The translations under genes were made by a program, and so were the position numbers. This document shows, one piece after another, positions 24,520 through 31,877 of a DNA stretch of 32,165 bases (position 1 is the first letter of the stretch; the number at the start of each line of letters is the position of its first letter). The notes beneath the pieces are model-generated. The model did not search any database, had not been told where the DNA came from, and saw only the letters and a list, made by a program, of their open reading frames with translations. Source of the DNA: Nostoc sp. NMS7 (GTDB lineage: Bacteria; Cyanobacteriota; Cyanobacteriia; Cyanobacteriales; Nostocaceae); the NCBI RefSeq assembly GCF_017115085.1, contig NZ_JABXKJ010000257.1, positions 1 through 32,165 on the forward strand. Direction: 5' to 3'.

Positions 24520-25300
24520 GGGTGATTCTGGTAAACAACTGGAAAGGGGGAAACCTCAAACCAACTAGAAGAGTAGAAATATCTAAGCCTAACGGCAAGA
24601 AACGACCGCTCGGAATCCCTACCGTGCGCGACAGAATCGAACAGGCAGTAGTAAAGAACTCACTAGAACCCGAATGGGAAGCTGTTTTTGAATCCAATTC
24701 CTATGGATTCCGACCAGGTAGAAGTTGTCAAGATGCAATCGAGCAATCCTTTAATAGATTACAAAAAGGCAGAGATACTTGGGTTCTAGAAGCTGATATC
24801 AAAGGCTTTTTTGATAACATCGCCCATGAATCCATTCTGACCATGATGAAAAATTTCCCAAAACGGGGACTCATCAAAGGATGGTTAAAAGCTTAAAGGC
24901 AACAGATGGACATTTGCTTGCACAACAGGCAACCGCAGAGGAAAGGACAAGGAACTTCTCCTTTACCAAATAGCACACACACCCATTGAACGCCATATAA
25001 AAGTCAAAGGAGACGCTAGCCCCGACGACCCGACCTTAAGAGAATACTGGGAAAAACGCCACCAAAAACATGGTAAATCCCGCTATCTTGTAAAGCTTTG
25101 AGCTTTACAAGATAGCGGAAAACCAGAAATGGATATGTCCATTATGCGGCGAACCTTTATTCAATGGAGAGGAAATCGACATCCATCACATAGTACCTGT
25201 GGCAGAAGGAGGAACAAATGATATGGAAAACCTTCTGCACCTGCACAGAGCGTGTCATAAGCAGGTACATAAAACCCAAGTTAAATCTCGCTTGAAATAA
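24520..25300 (+). pseudogene. Group II intron reverse transcriptase/maturase with HNH, broken
   Basis: Three pieces in two frames. Up to 24896: reverse transcriptase blocks 1-3 (KPTRRVEISKPNGKKRPLGI, then YGFRPGRSCQDAIEQ and WVLEADIKGFFDNIAHE), stopping at RGLIKGWLKA. From 24898, in the +1 frame: GNRWTFACTTGNRRGKDKEL, then HTPIERHIKVKGDASPDDPT and REYWEKRHQKHGKSR, the domain just before the endonuclease. The polymerase active site (YADD) and the thumb/X domain between them are deleted. After a stop at 25099-25101 the next frame gives the HNH endonuclease (WICPLCGEPLF, IDIHHIVPVAEGG, ENLLHLHRACHKQVH) ending TAA at 25300. An internal deletion and a palindrome-linked frameshift together inactivate it. 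Confidence 0.88.
25081..25117. repeat. Perfect 17-bp palindrome at the maturase frameshift
   Basis: cgctatcttgtaaagct and its exact reverse complement agctttacaagatagcg are separated by ttg. The right arm reads in frame as part of the HNH segment (ELYKIAENQKW), while the left arm leads the upstream frame into a stop. The perfect arms placed exactly at the frame change suggest a templated inversion or strand-switch event. Confidence 0.85.
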
Positions 25301-25305
25301 GGCTT

Positions 25306-25339
25306 GAGCCGTGTGAGTGCGAAAGTCTCACGCACGGTT
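25306..25339 (+). ncRNA. Group II intron domain V
   Basis: The 34-nt hairpin starts gagccgtgtgagtgcgaaag and ends tctcacgcacggtt. It shows the conserved lower stem (ccgtg with cacgg), the GAAA-type tetraloop (cgaa/gaaa) and the AGC-type catalytic base. It lies six bases after the maturase stop and just before a domain VI-like stem. It is the best-conserved part of this intron remnant. Confidence 0.88.
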
Positions 25340-25460
25340 ATTAGGGGAGGGGAGAGAGGTGACTCTCGAACCTTACCCGACCAATAAACGTGGATTAGAT
25401 AGCTATACTTCTGCTCACTGCGGTGGGTTTAAGCAACTGTCTGAGATGAAGAGTCAGAAA

Positions 25461-25488
25461 CCTCGTCCATCTTCTTAGATGGGCGGGG
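25461..25488 (+). terminator. 12-bp imperfect hairpin; terminator or IS200/IS605-type right end
   Basis: cctcgtccatct pairs with agatgggcgggg around a tctt loop, with two G-U pairs. It follows the intron 3' end by 80 bp and is followed by an AT-rich stretch (tagttcatatatttttag). Similar 'cctcg...cgggg' hairpins end many cyanobacterial tnpB/IS605 elements, and the preceding short open frame (NKRGLDSYTSAHCGGFKQLS, ending at the TAG in the hairpin) could be a 3' exon remnant of such a gene. Alternatively it is a terminator for the hpn operon. Confidence 0.45.
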
Positions 25489-25512
25489 TAGTTCATATAT
25501 TTTTAGACTTAT

Positions 25513-26655
25513 TTATTCTGGTGAATCGTTGTACGAATCTTCCGGTAGACTCTGTTGTTCCGGCAAGCCGCGCATTCGATTCATCTGAGTTAAAGCATAT
25601 CGTGCTGTTGCTTGCACATCGGCATCTGGGTCATTTAACGCATGGTGCAACATCTGACTCATTTGACTCATCATATCATAAACGCGCGTTAGGTCACGGA
25701 TCGCATTTTGCCGCACTTGGGGACTTTCATCTTGGATTGAAATTGCTAAAGCTCGGTTCATCGGTTTGAGTGTGCGGATACCAATTTCTGCCAAAGCTGC
25801 CAAAATTAAACTGCTTTCTTGAGAATCAGCATCAATCATCAGGTCAACAAGATGCTGAATTGCCCGCGAATCTCCTTGCTGACCCAAATCCCAAATAGCC
25901 TTGCGTCGCTTCGTTGGGTTAGAACTGCGTAAATCTTGAATTAATTCGTCAATGATATTAAGTTTAGCAAGGCGGGAAGTTTTTTCTGGTAGCAGTAATT
26001 GTGTGGCGAATGGTGGCGTAGCTGTTTCTAGAATAGTTGCAGTCTCTGGTGAAGGTGGTAATATCGGGTGTTTCTGAGTTTCACTCAAGCTTTTAATATT
26101 TGATATTTCGGAATTTTGCACTTGTTTGACCTGACGAAACCACCTCAGCAGGTAAACAAGTGCGCCAATACTTCCTAGAACTCCGATGGCAAATATTAAC
26201 CACCAGACAAAACCTCTCTCAGTTGGCTTTGGTTTTGCAGTTGGGTTGGAAGTCGCAGCAGGCGAGGTGACAATTGGAGAGGTGATAATCTGATTTTTGG
26301 CCACCATTGCTGCTTGCAGGCTCACCTTAGTCGCCAAACCCGTAATCCCATCTACTTTTAAACCCTTTGCTTTCTGGAATTTAGCTACAGCGATTTTCGT
26401 ACTGGCGTTGTACTGTCCATCTACCACGCCACTGTAGTATCCCAACTGCTTTAATTGGGTTTGTAGTCTCTGCACATCTGACCCTTGAGTACTGGGACTC
26501 AAAACAACCGGACTAGCAGCAACTATTGAACTGGCTTGTGCAAGTTCTAAAATTTCAGGTGCTAGGTTAGGTGTAGCTGTACTTGCGCGATTTGGGTAAA
26601 AACCCAGGCAAGAAAAACAGATAAATATCAACATTGAGGAAGGGCGTAGCCTCAT
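25513..26655 (-). CDS. Membrane protein with peptidoglycan-binding domain and HEAT repeats
   Basis: I start at ATG 26655 (MRLRPSSMLIFICFSCLGFY), where a signal-peptide-like stretch begins; a 16-residue extension upstream lacks sense. The 380 residues have a PG_binding_1 domain at 58-113 (DVQRLQTQLKQLGYYSGVVD, then AVAKFQKAKGLKVDGITG), a Pro/Thr/Ser linker, one membrane helix at about 149-171 (VWWLIFAIGVLGSIGALVYL) and cytoplasmic HEAT repeats at 232-358 (KRRKAIWDLGQQGDSRAIQH, PQVRQNAIRDLTRVYDMM, DADVQATARYALTQMNRM). The topology would connect the cell wall outside with a protein-binding platform inside. The specific role is unknown. The 3' end lies beside the intron remnant. Confidence 0.8.
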   Translation of the reverse strand: MRLRPSSMLIFICFSCLGFYPNRASTATPNLAPEILELAQASSIVAASPVVLSPSTQGSDVQRLQTQLKQLGYYSGVVDGQYNASTKIAVAKFQKAKGLKVDGITGLATKVSLQAAMVAKNQIITSPIVTSPAATSNPTAKPKPTERGFVWWLIFAIGVLGSIGALVYLLRWFRQVKQVQNSEISNIKSLSETQKHPILPPSPETATILETATPPFATQLLLPEKTSRLAKLNIIDELIQDLRSSNPTKRRKAIWDLGQQGDSRAIQHLVDLMIDADSQESSLILAALAEIGIRTLKPMNRALAISIQDESPQVRQNAIRDLTRVYDMMSQMSQMLHHALNDPDADVQATARYALTQMNRMRGLPEQQSLPEDSYNDSPE

Positions 26656-26753
26656 ATTGCAAGTTTCAGCCTGAACGTGCTTTTGAAGTCTTCGATACCA
26701 CAATAGCTTCTAGATGACCAAATGTTAACTGTCATTTTTCATTTTTCATCAAA

Positions 26754-26861
26754 CATAGGAGTGAAAATGACGTAGGGACAATTCATGTAGCTTTAGCTGA
26801 CCGCAGGGTATTGTCCCTACCAAGGATTTCGAGCAATGCAGAATTAATTTTCACTCCTATG
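26754..26861. repeat. 108-bp MITE-like element
   Basis: A perfect 15-bp terminal inverted repeat (cataggagtgaaaat at 26754-26768 with attttcactcctatg at 26847-26861) encloses a second perfect pair, gtagggacaat (26772-26782) with attgtccctac (26810-26820). There is no coding capacity. It lies between the peptidoglycan-binding/HEAT gene and the EamA transporter gene. Confidence 0.75.
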
Positions 26862-26904
26862 TCTATTGGACATTGGGTATTCTCCCTTATCTCCCTTTAA
26901 CGAG

Positions 26905-27972
26905 TTAAGGTAAGATTTCTGATTCCGATTCTCTGACTGCTAGGGTTATGGGGTTCAATTTTTGAGCAGATGCTTCTAAAACTGGTTGGGGTATATTAGC
27001 TATTTCGCCGACAGTAATTGTATCGTTTCGCGCTGCTAAAGTATCACGTTGGTTAATCAGATAGATACTGATTAAAGTCAGGAAAACACCTATCCACTGT
27101 AACGGACTGAGGACTTCTGAGAGGAAAAGATTGCCGAATAGTAGGGCAAAGACGGGTGTGAGGAAGGTAAGGGAACTAAGACTGGTGAGACTGCCACTAG
27201 AGGCAAAGTAGAAGAATAACCCGTAGGCGATCGCACTGCCAAATACGGTAGCATAACTCAAAGCCACTAAATCAGATGTTCCTAAATTCTCCCACTGCTG
27301 GGATTCCCCAACTGATGAAATTCCCCACAGTGGCAATCCACCTAAAATCATGTGCCATCCTGTAGCGCTTACTGGGTCAGCATGGCGGCAGACAAACCGA
27401 ATCAACACTGTTCCCACTGCCATTGATAGCGCTGCTAACAGCATCAAGCACTCGCCACTAGCAAACAAATCTTGCCAGTTGCCAATTGTAATATTTGCGC
27501 TTGAGTCGAGAAAATGTAAAATCCACTCATCAGGTAAACCAATTAAACTAATGCCTGTGATTCCTAGTCCTAACCCTAGCCATCCCCAAAAACCAATGTG
27601 TTCTTGGAATAGCCACAACGACAACAAGGCAACAGCCAACGGTTGCGAATCAATCATCACAGACCCTAACCCCGCACTGGTTCTGACTAATCCCTCTGCC
27701 AAAAAGCCTTGAAACAGCGTCCCATCTACGAGAGCAAATAAGGCAATCCACAGCCATGCAGCCCAACCTTTCGGTTGGGGTTTACCCATGAATGCTGTTG
27801 CAATCAGAATTAACACCCCTGCTGGTATCAAACGCACTCCCGCCATGAATAGCGGTGTGGTGTGGGGTATGACTCCTTTCATGGCTACCATTGCCGTCCC
27901 CCAAAGGAAAAAGGGGGCAATTAACAAGAAGGGGGCGAAGGGAAGTTGAGATGCACTGAGTTTCAATTGCAT
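26905..27972 (-). CDS. EamA/DMT-family transporter
   Basis: I start at ATG 27972 (MQLKLSASQLPFAPFLLIAP) instead of an upstream TTG. The product is about 355 residues with ten predicted membrane helices in two EamA halves: PFFLWGTAMVAMKGVIPHTT, then GVRLIPAGVLILIATAFM in the first, and LAALSMAVGTVLIRFVCRHA, then GSLTSLSSLTFLTPVFALLF in the second. The latter includes the conserved LTPVFALLFG motif before the last helices. The C-terminal tail of about 50 residues is hydrophilic. Family members export amino acids, nucleosides or related metabolites by exchange or proton coupling; the substrate cannot be read from sequence. It appears to be a single-gene unit. Confidence 0.92.
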   Translation of the reverse strand: MQLKLSASQLPFAPFLLIAPFFLWGTAMVAMKGVIPHTTPLFMAGVRLIPAGVLILIATAFMGKPQPKGWAAWLWIALFALVDGTLFQGFLAEGLVRTSAGLGSVMIDSQPLAVALLSLWLFQEHIGFWGWLGLGLGITGISLIGLPDEWILHFLDSSANITIGNWQDLFASGECLMLLAALSMAVGTVLIRFVCRHADPVSATGWHMILGGLPLWGISSVGESQQWENLGTSDLVALSYATVFGSAIAYGLFFYFASSGSLTSLSSLTFLTPVFALLFGNLFLSEVLSPLQWIGVFLTLISIYLINQRDTLAARNDTITVGEIANIPQPVLEASAQKLNPITLAVRESESEILP

Positions 27973-28207
27973 GGGTTTGCTGATGCCTTTGTTTAACAAG
28001 CGCAAAAATTGCTTTACCCAATTTTACCGAATTGTATTATAGTTTTGCGATCGCGTAGTTAATACAATTTATGGTTTATGGAATAGCCCAAAGAAACCTC
28101 AAGAAAGGTTGCCGGATCAATTTTAATGTGGTTCTTCTGTGGATCGCACCTTTGGCGCTCTCTCGAACAATAAATATATCAACTCAGCCCCCATCTGCTT
28201 ATTTCTT

Positions 28208-28306
28208 TCAAGGTAGTTTAGTCCCCATTTCAGTTAATGCAGAAAACATGAGATAGAGAATGAGTAACCCAGCACCCACACAGAAAGCCAGTAAATCGTT
28301 ATCCAT
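28208..28306 (-). CDS. Putative 32-residue single-span membrane protein
   Basis: An ATG at 28306 opens a 32-codon frame, MDNDLLAFCVGAGLLILYLM then FSALTEMGTKLP, ending TGA at 28208. An acidic N-terminus, one membrane helix of about 18 residues (LLAFCVGAGLLILYLMFSAL) and a short polar tail give the shape of small subunits of photosynthetic complexes (cytochrome b6f, photosystems, NDH-1). I cannot match it firmly to any named subunit. There is no strong ribosome binding site. It lies 42 bp downstream of the 475-residue membrane protein gene on the same strand, and the frame is the only sensible one in this 375-bp gap (27973-28348). Confidence 0.5.
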   Translation of the reverse strand: MDNDLLAFCVGAGLLILYLMFSALTEMGTKLP

Positions 28307-28348
28307 AAATGCTATTTACTAAAACTTCGCTAATCATAGCGGAATCAA

Positions 28349-29776
28349 CTAATCTTTAGCGTTTTTCTGAGTCTGCAATCTTTGATCTTCTGGGTGCAAA
28401 CTATACCAGCCATACCAGTGACGAACTGCTAGCCAGATGGCTGAAAGAAAACCCGCTAGGCTGAGGGTAAGGCCGCTGAATGGTACTAATAATCCAAAGA
28501 TGGGTAATACTGCTCCAGTAATAGTGCAAATGATCGCAGCCAGGGAAGCATTGCGACTTGCTCCCAATCCCCATGTTAAAATTAGTAAGATGATGGAAAT
28601 TAAAGTCCAAGCCAACTGAGCATTTATAACGCGAGATAGATAGGTCAAAGTCAACAGACAAGCAAAGAAAATACTACCAGCGATCGCAATATTTCTGAAA
28701 CTCATTGGTAGTGACAAATATAACAATAATATCCACCACAAAAATATTGCTGGTGCTAATAATAAAAGCCTCGGAATTACTCCCGTATGGCGAATAGGGT
28801 CGGTGTTGGTAAACACTCCAAATGGATTTTTGACTGAAACATTATCGTCAAACTTCCAAGTAAATTGAGTAGTGCGTCCGTCAACTTTAATCTCATTAGG
28901 TACAACACCACTGGCAAAATCAGCCGGTGCAAAGTTAGCAATTGCGGTGAGGCGGAAGTTAGATAGTAACTGTCCCCCTGCACTATAAACCCAGCGAGAA
29001 CCTCCTTGAGCTTGATAAGTGACTCGAAAGGTGGTTTCTTCCCCTGGTTGCAGCCGGAAGGGAAAACCATAGTCTCCCGGATTGGTTTGTTGTAACCTAG
29101 TATTGTCACGCTCGATTTTATAGCTAGCAAGCAGCGTATAGCCATTGGGCGGGGGTGCTTCAAAAAAGAAATTATTAATATCCTTGAGTTGGTTAACTAC
29201 TTTATAATCAGCAGTATAATTTACCTGAAAAATTGAGCTGCGACCTGGAACATCTACGCTTTGGTCAAGTTTGACTTGAATTTGCGAACCACCCAGCGTC
29301 AAGAAGCGGTTAATCTCTCGCGTATCATTGACTTTGACAATCTTGCCATTGGCTTGGGTGGTATATGTGTATGGCTCCTGGGTAGTGTAGCGCACTTGCG
29401 GGGCAGATTGGTCGAGCTTTTCACCTGCGACACTTTCGACGACTTGAGCCACCCTTGCTTGTTCCCAGTAGTGATAGCGATTGCTCAAAGTTGAACAGAG
29501 AAAAAATCCCGGTATCAATAGAACTAATACTAGAGTTAAATGCTGTAATCCCCGTAACAGTTGGGAATAACGAACCGCCCATTCACCAATGATAATTAAT
29601 TGTTCTGGCTGGTTGCGACGTAGAGAAAAACTTATCAGAGCGATTGCAACTCCCAAAGCTATCAGCAAAAATACTAATAGCAGTGAAGCTTTGAGCGCCT
29701 GGGTAACAAATTGGACAAGCTCAATCGGATGCGTCAAATCGGGTAATCCCGGAATACCTTGAGCAGAAGATGACAT
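28349..29776 (-). CDS. Polytopic membrane protein of unknown function
   Basis: I do not recognise the family. The 475 residues show two N-terminal helices (about 28-50, ASLLLVFLLIALGVAIALIS; and about 75-97, LTLVLVLLIPGFFLC). A hydrophilic, probably extracytoplasmic domain of about 230 residues follows, rich in beta-type sequence (VRYTTQEPYTYTTQANGKIV; PFRLQPGEETTFRVTYQAQG). Six or so helices close the protein (about 325-460), ending in a charged tail. The outline of paired helices, a beta-rich ectodomain and a C-terminal helix bundle recalls CreD-like inner-membrane proteins, but I see no decisive motif. No close upstream gene on its strand suggests monocistronic expression, perhaps with the microprotein frame downstream. 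Confidence 0.75.
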   Translation of the reverse strand: MSSSAQGIPGLPDLTHPIELVQFVTQALKASLLLVFLLIALGVAIALISFSLRRNQPEQLIIIGEWAVRYSQLLRGLQHLTLVLVLLIPGFFLCSTLSNRYHYWEQARVAQVVESVAGEKLDQSAPQVRYTTQEPYTYTTQANGKIVKVNDTREINRFLTLGGSQIQVKLDQSVDVPGRSSIFQVNYTADYKVVNQLKDINNFFFEAPPPNGYTLLASYKIERDNTRLQQTNPGDYGFPFRLQPGEETTFRVTYQAQGGSRWVYSAGGQLLSNFRLTAIANFAPADFASGVVPNEIKVDGRTTQFTWKFDDNVSVKNPFGVFTNTDPIRHTGVIPRLLLLAPAIFLWWILLLYLSLPMSFRNIAIAGSIFFACLLTLTYLSRVINAQLAWTLISIILLILTWGLGASRNASLAAIICTITGAVLPIFGLLVPFSGLTLSLAGFLSAIWLAVRHWYGWYSLHPEDQRLQTQKNAKD

Positions 29777-29991
29777 TGGCAGATTTTTGGATAATTTGGA
29801 AAACCAGACCGATAAAATCTCTTAAAGGTTTCTGGAAAACAGTTTTATTTGATACGCGGACAGTTTTAATAAGTGTTGCGTAGCGGCGATCGCTCTGACT
29901 CGGAATTGCTGGACTGCAACTTGGTAAGTAAATGAACAAAGATACTTACAGTGATTGTGTAATTAATTCTGTCTAATTACTTATAAACATC

Positions 29992-30020
29992 AAAAACCCG
30001 GTCATGAAGACCGGGCTTTT
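29992..30020. terminator. Bidirectional-looking intrinsic terminator
   Basis: cccggtc (29997-30003) pairs with gaccggg (30009-30015) around atgaa, flanked by aaaaa on the left and ctttt on the right. Read on the minus strand it gives a GC stem followed by a T5 run. It lies about 90 bp after the stop of the 44-residue frame at 30111-30245, for which it would be a natural terminator. Confidence 0.7.
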
Positions 30021-30110
30021 GAGCGGAAACAATGGGGCTATATTCCCCGAAGGTTAGTTATAGAGGTTCAGTATAATATCGATGCTCTGATATGTACTAC
30101 CACCCCGTTG

Positions 30111-30245
30111 TTATCGATTCCGGAAAATTCGCGAAGAATTTTTGAGTAGCCTTGCTTTATCTCCCAAAATACAGCACCCGACTGGTAGCGTCAGCGTGTA
30201 GGATTTAACAATATTGACGCTATTTACTAAGCTAAGTTGAACCAT
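30111..30245 (-). CDS. Putative 44-residue protein with consensus ribosome binding site
   Basis: The frame reads MVQLSLVNSVNIVKSYTLTL, then PVGCCILGDKARLLKN and SSRIFRNR before TAA. It is preceded by AGGAGGTG at 30253-30260 (read on the minus strand), seven bases before the ATG, an essentially perfect anti-16S match and the best such site I saw in the window. A terminator follows at 29992-30020, so a short transcription unit divergent from the mlaE-like gene is plausible. The product has a mildly hydrophobic centre with a Cys-Cys pair and a basic C-terminus. It resembles nothing I know. The rest of the 29777-30360 gap holds no other gene I can support. Confidence 0.45.
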   Translation of the reverse strand: MVQLSLVNSVNIVKSYTLTLPVGCCILGDKARLLKNSSRIFRNR

Positions 30246-30360
30246 GCCCAAACACCTCCTCTACTTTCAAGGTTAGTTAATTGAGAAAGTCAGATTACAT
30301 CTGGCTGGGTTTCCACCATTTGTATATGTAGTCTGATTTTAGAGAATTGAGATCATATAT

Positions 30361-31167
30361 GTGCAAAAAAAGTCAGTCTTAAGGACGATAAAATTGCGAT
30401 TCAAAACAAATTTTGAGCAATCTGAAATTATACGCTGTTTTGCGGCAATATTGCTTTTCGGTCAAGTGTGGCTACATTTAGTCCAAGGAAAAACATACTA
30501 CCGCAAGATTCTCCAACACATGGTGACTGCTGGTCCAGTTTCTATCTCTCCAGTTCTCCTTGTCAGTGGTTTTGCTGGAATGATTTTTACTATTCAGATA
30601 ACCAGGGAATTAGCCCGATTCGGGGCTATCAATGCTGTGGGAGGGGCTTTTGCCTTAGCTTTTTGTCGAGAATTGGCTCCAATTTTGACCGCTAGTATTA
30701 TGGCGGGACAAGTCGGTTCGGCTTTTGCCGCAGAAATAGGTGCAATGCGGGTAACAGAGCAAATTGATGCACTTTATATGCTCAAAACTGATCCAATTGA
30801 TTATCTAGTACTTCCGAGAGTAATTGCTTGTAGTTTGATGGTGCCTTTGATGACGATTTTGGCTTTAGTTACGGGCATCAGCGGCGGAGTTTTTGCCGGC
30901 TCACAGTTTTACCAAATTATTCCCGAAACATTTTTAGAATCAATCAGAGATTTTTTAGAACCGTCAGATTTGTTTATTATTTTGCTAAAAGGGTTTATTT
31001 TTGGAGTGCTGGTTGCTGTCATTGGCTGTAGTTGGGGGTTAACTACTAAAGGAGGAGCAAAGGAAGTAGGAGAATCTGCAACAAAAGCAGTTGTCACTAG
31101 TTGGGTATCAATTTTTATCATGGATTTTTTCCTCTCTCTACTGCTGTTTGAACAGCCTGTATTTTGA
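30361..31167 (+). CDS. MlaE/TGD1-type lipid ABC transporter permease
   Basis: The start is GTG (MQKKSVLRTIKLRFKTNFEQ), with an AT-rich leader and no strong ribosome binding site. The 268 residues match the MlaE permease family: SPVLLVSGFAGMIFTIQITR, then the conserved central region CRELAPILTASIMAGQVGSA, FAAEIGAMRVTEQIDALYML and DPIDYLVLPRVIACSLMVP. Five or six membrane helices are predicted. In Gram-negative bacteria MlaE works with an ATPase (MlaF) and an MCE protein (MlaD) to move phospholipids between membranes; in plants TGD1 imports lipid into chloroplasts. Neither partner gene is in this window, which is common in cyanobacteria where they are unlinked. Confidence 0.92.
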   Translation: MQKKSVLRTIKLRFKTNFEQSEIIRCFAAILLFGQVWLHLVQGKTYYRKILQHMVTAGPVSISPVLLVSGFAGMIFTIQITRELARFGAINAVGGAFALAFCRELAPILTASIMAGQVGSAFAAEIGAMRVTEQIDALYMLKTDPIDYLVLPRVIACSLMVPLMTILALVTGISGGVFAGSQFYQIIPETFLESIRDFLEPSDLFIILLKGFIFGVLVAVIGCSWGLTTKGGAKEVGESATKAVVTSWVSIFIMDFFLSLLLFEQPVF

Positions 31168-31267
31168 ACCCAAGTATTGAAGAACAAGATGACCAATTTT
31201 TTTAAGAAGCGGGGAATCTGATCCAAAAAAAAAGTTGTGAGTAAGCAATAGTGGTTATGAAGCTTTG

Positions 31268-31415
31268 GCACAGCCCATCGCAGGTCTTACCCTGAGCAGT
31301 TCGACAGGCTCACTGTTACACCTGCGCCGTACCACTTCGTGGAAGCAAGCTACGCGCAGCGCGATGCCCTGAGCTTGCCGAACGCGAGTGCGTCTCGTAG
31401 AGAAGGGCATTGCTA
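31268..31415. repeat. Block of palindromic intergenic repeats
   Basis: The spacer between two convergent genes contains linked imperfect palindromes: ccctgagcagttcgacaggc, then a gtaccacttcgtggaagc stem (ccacttcgtgg at 31332-31342), gctacgcgcagcgc, and ccctgagcttgccgaacgcg. These are typical of repeat blocks between Nostoc-type genes. It may act as a transcription stop for both genes, though I see no T-tract. Confidence 0.6.
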
Positions 31416-31433
31416 GCTTTTTTGGCTATTACT

Positions 31434-31877
31434 TCATAACTTTAGCGGAATTTGGGAATAAATTAACTTGTAAATTAACGCACCTAAAGCTAAACCTCCC
31501 AATGAAAATATAGATGCAGTAGAAAAGGCTAGCCCTTCTCTAAGACCCGCTCTTTGAAAGTCTATCCTGACTAATATAGTCGCTGAAATGATCAGTAAGG
31601 TATCAAGAAATATCTGAAACCAGGCAATCATGATAAAGAATAAGAAAGCTGCTAAGACGGCAACGCCGAAAGTCCTGGTATTTGATTTAAGCAAAATGTA
31701 ATATGTCATCTTCGGCCAAGGAGCGGTCAACGTTACTATTAAAAGCAAGATAGCAACTACAGTTATCAGCCACACAAACAGAGAAGGATGTGCTTCAGAT
31801 ATTACCCAGCCCAAAGTACTGTAACTAAGCAGCACTAGCGCCAGGGACACCCAAGGAACTCTTCTTAAAATTGACAT
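31434..31877 (-). CDS. Small four-helix membrane protein, unknown function
   Basis: The 147 residues hold four clear membrane spans: about 9-28 (VSLALVLLSYSTLGWVI), 31-52 (LFVWLITVVAILLLIVTLTA), 69-98 (FGVAVLAAFLFFIMIAWFQI, continuing), and 118-140 (FSTASIFSLGGLALGALIY). The polar connection at about 100-115 includes ATILVRIDFQRAGLREGLAF. I recognise no catalytic motif and take it as a conserved cyanobacterial membrane protein. It is convergent with the mlaE-like gene. The 288 bp beyond its start to the end of the window are AT-rich and show no gene. Confidence 0.7.
   Translation of the reverse strand: MSILRRVPWVSLALVLLSYSTLGWVISEAHPSLFVWLITVVAILLLIVTLTAPWPKMTYYILLKSNTRTFGVAVLAAFLFFIMIAWFQIFLDTLLIISATILVRIDFQRAGLREGLAFSTASIFSLGGLALGALIYKLIYSQIPLKL

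Larger units (their letters stand above)
24500..25381 (+). mobile_element. Degenerate group II intron (5' part and internal maturase deleted)
   Basis: The remnant contains maturase pieces (24520-25300), an intact domain V (25306-25339) and a domain VI-like stem (gggaggggagagagg with ctctcgaaccttaccc). The last two bases of the predicted intron are AC at 25380-25381, as expected for a group II 3' end. The 5' ribozyme domains are missing, since only about 80 bp separate the hpnH stop from reverse transcriptase homology. The left boundary is therefore approximate. The copy cannot splice or move by itself. Confidence 0.8.

Noticed and set aside
28071..28256. 61-codon plus-strand frame upstream of the EamA gene
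   Set aside because: No ribosome binding site, unremarkable composition, and it overlaps the better-supported minus-strand microprotein frame.
29721..29939. 72-codon minus-strand frame overlapping the start of the 475-residue membrane protein gene
   Set aside because: It overlaps a real gene in another frame, has no ribosome binding site and looks like translated leader sequence.
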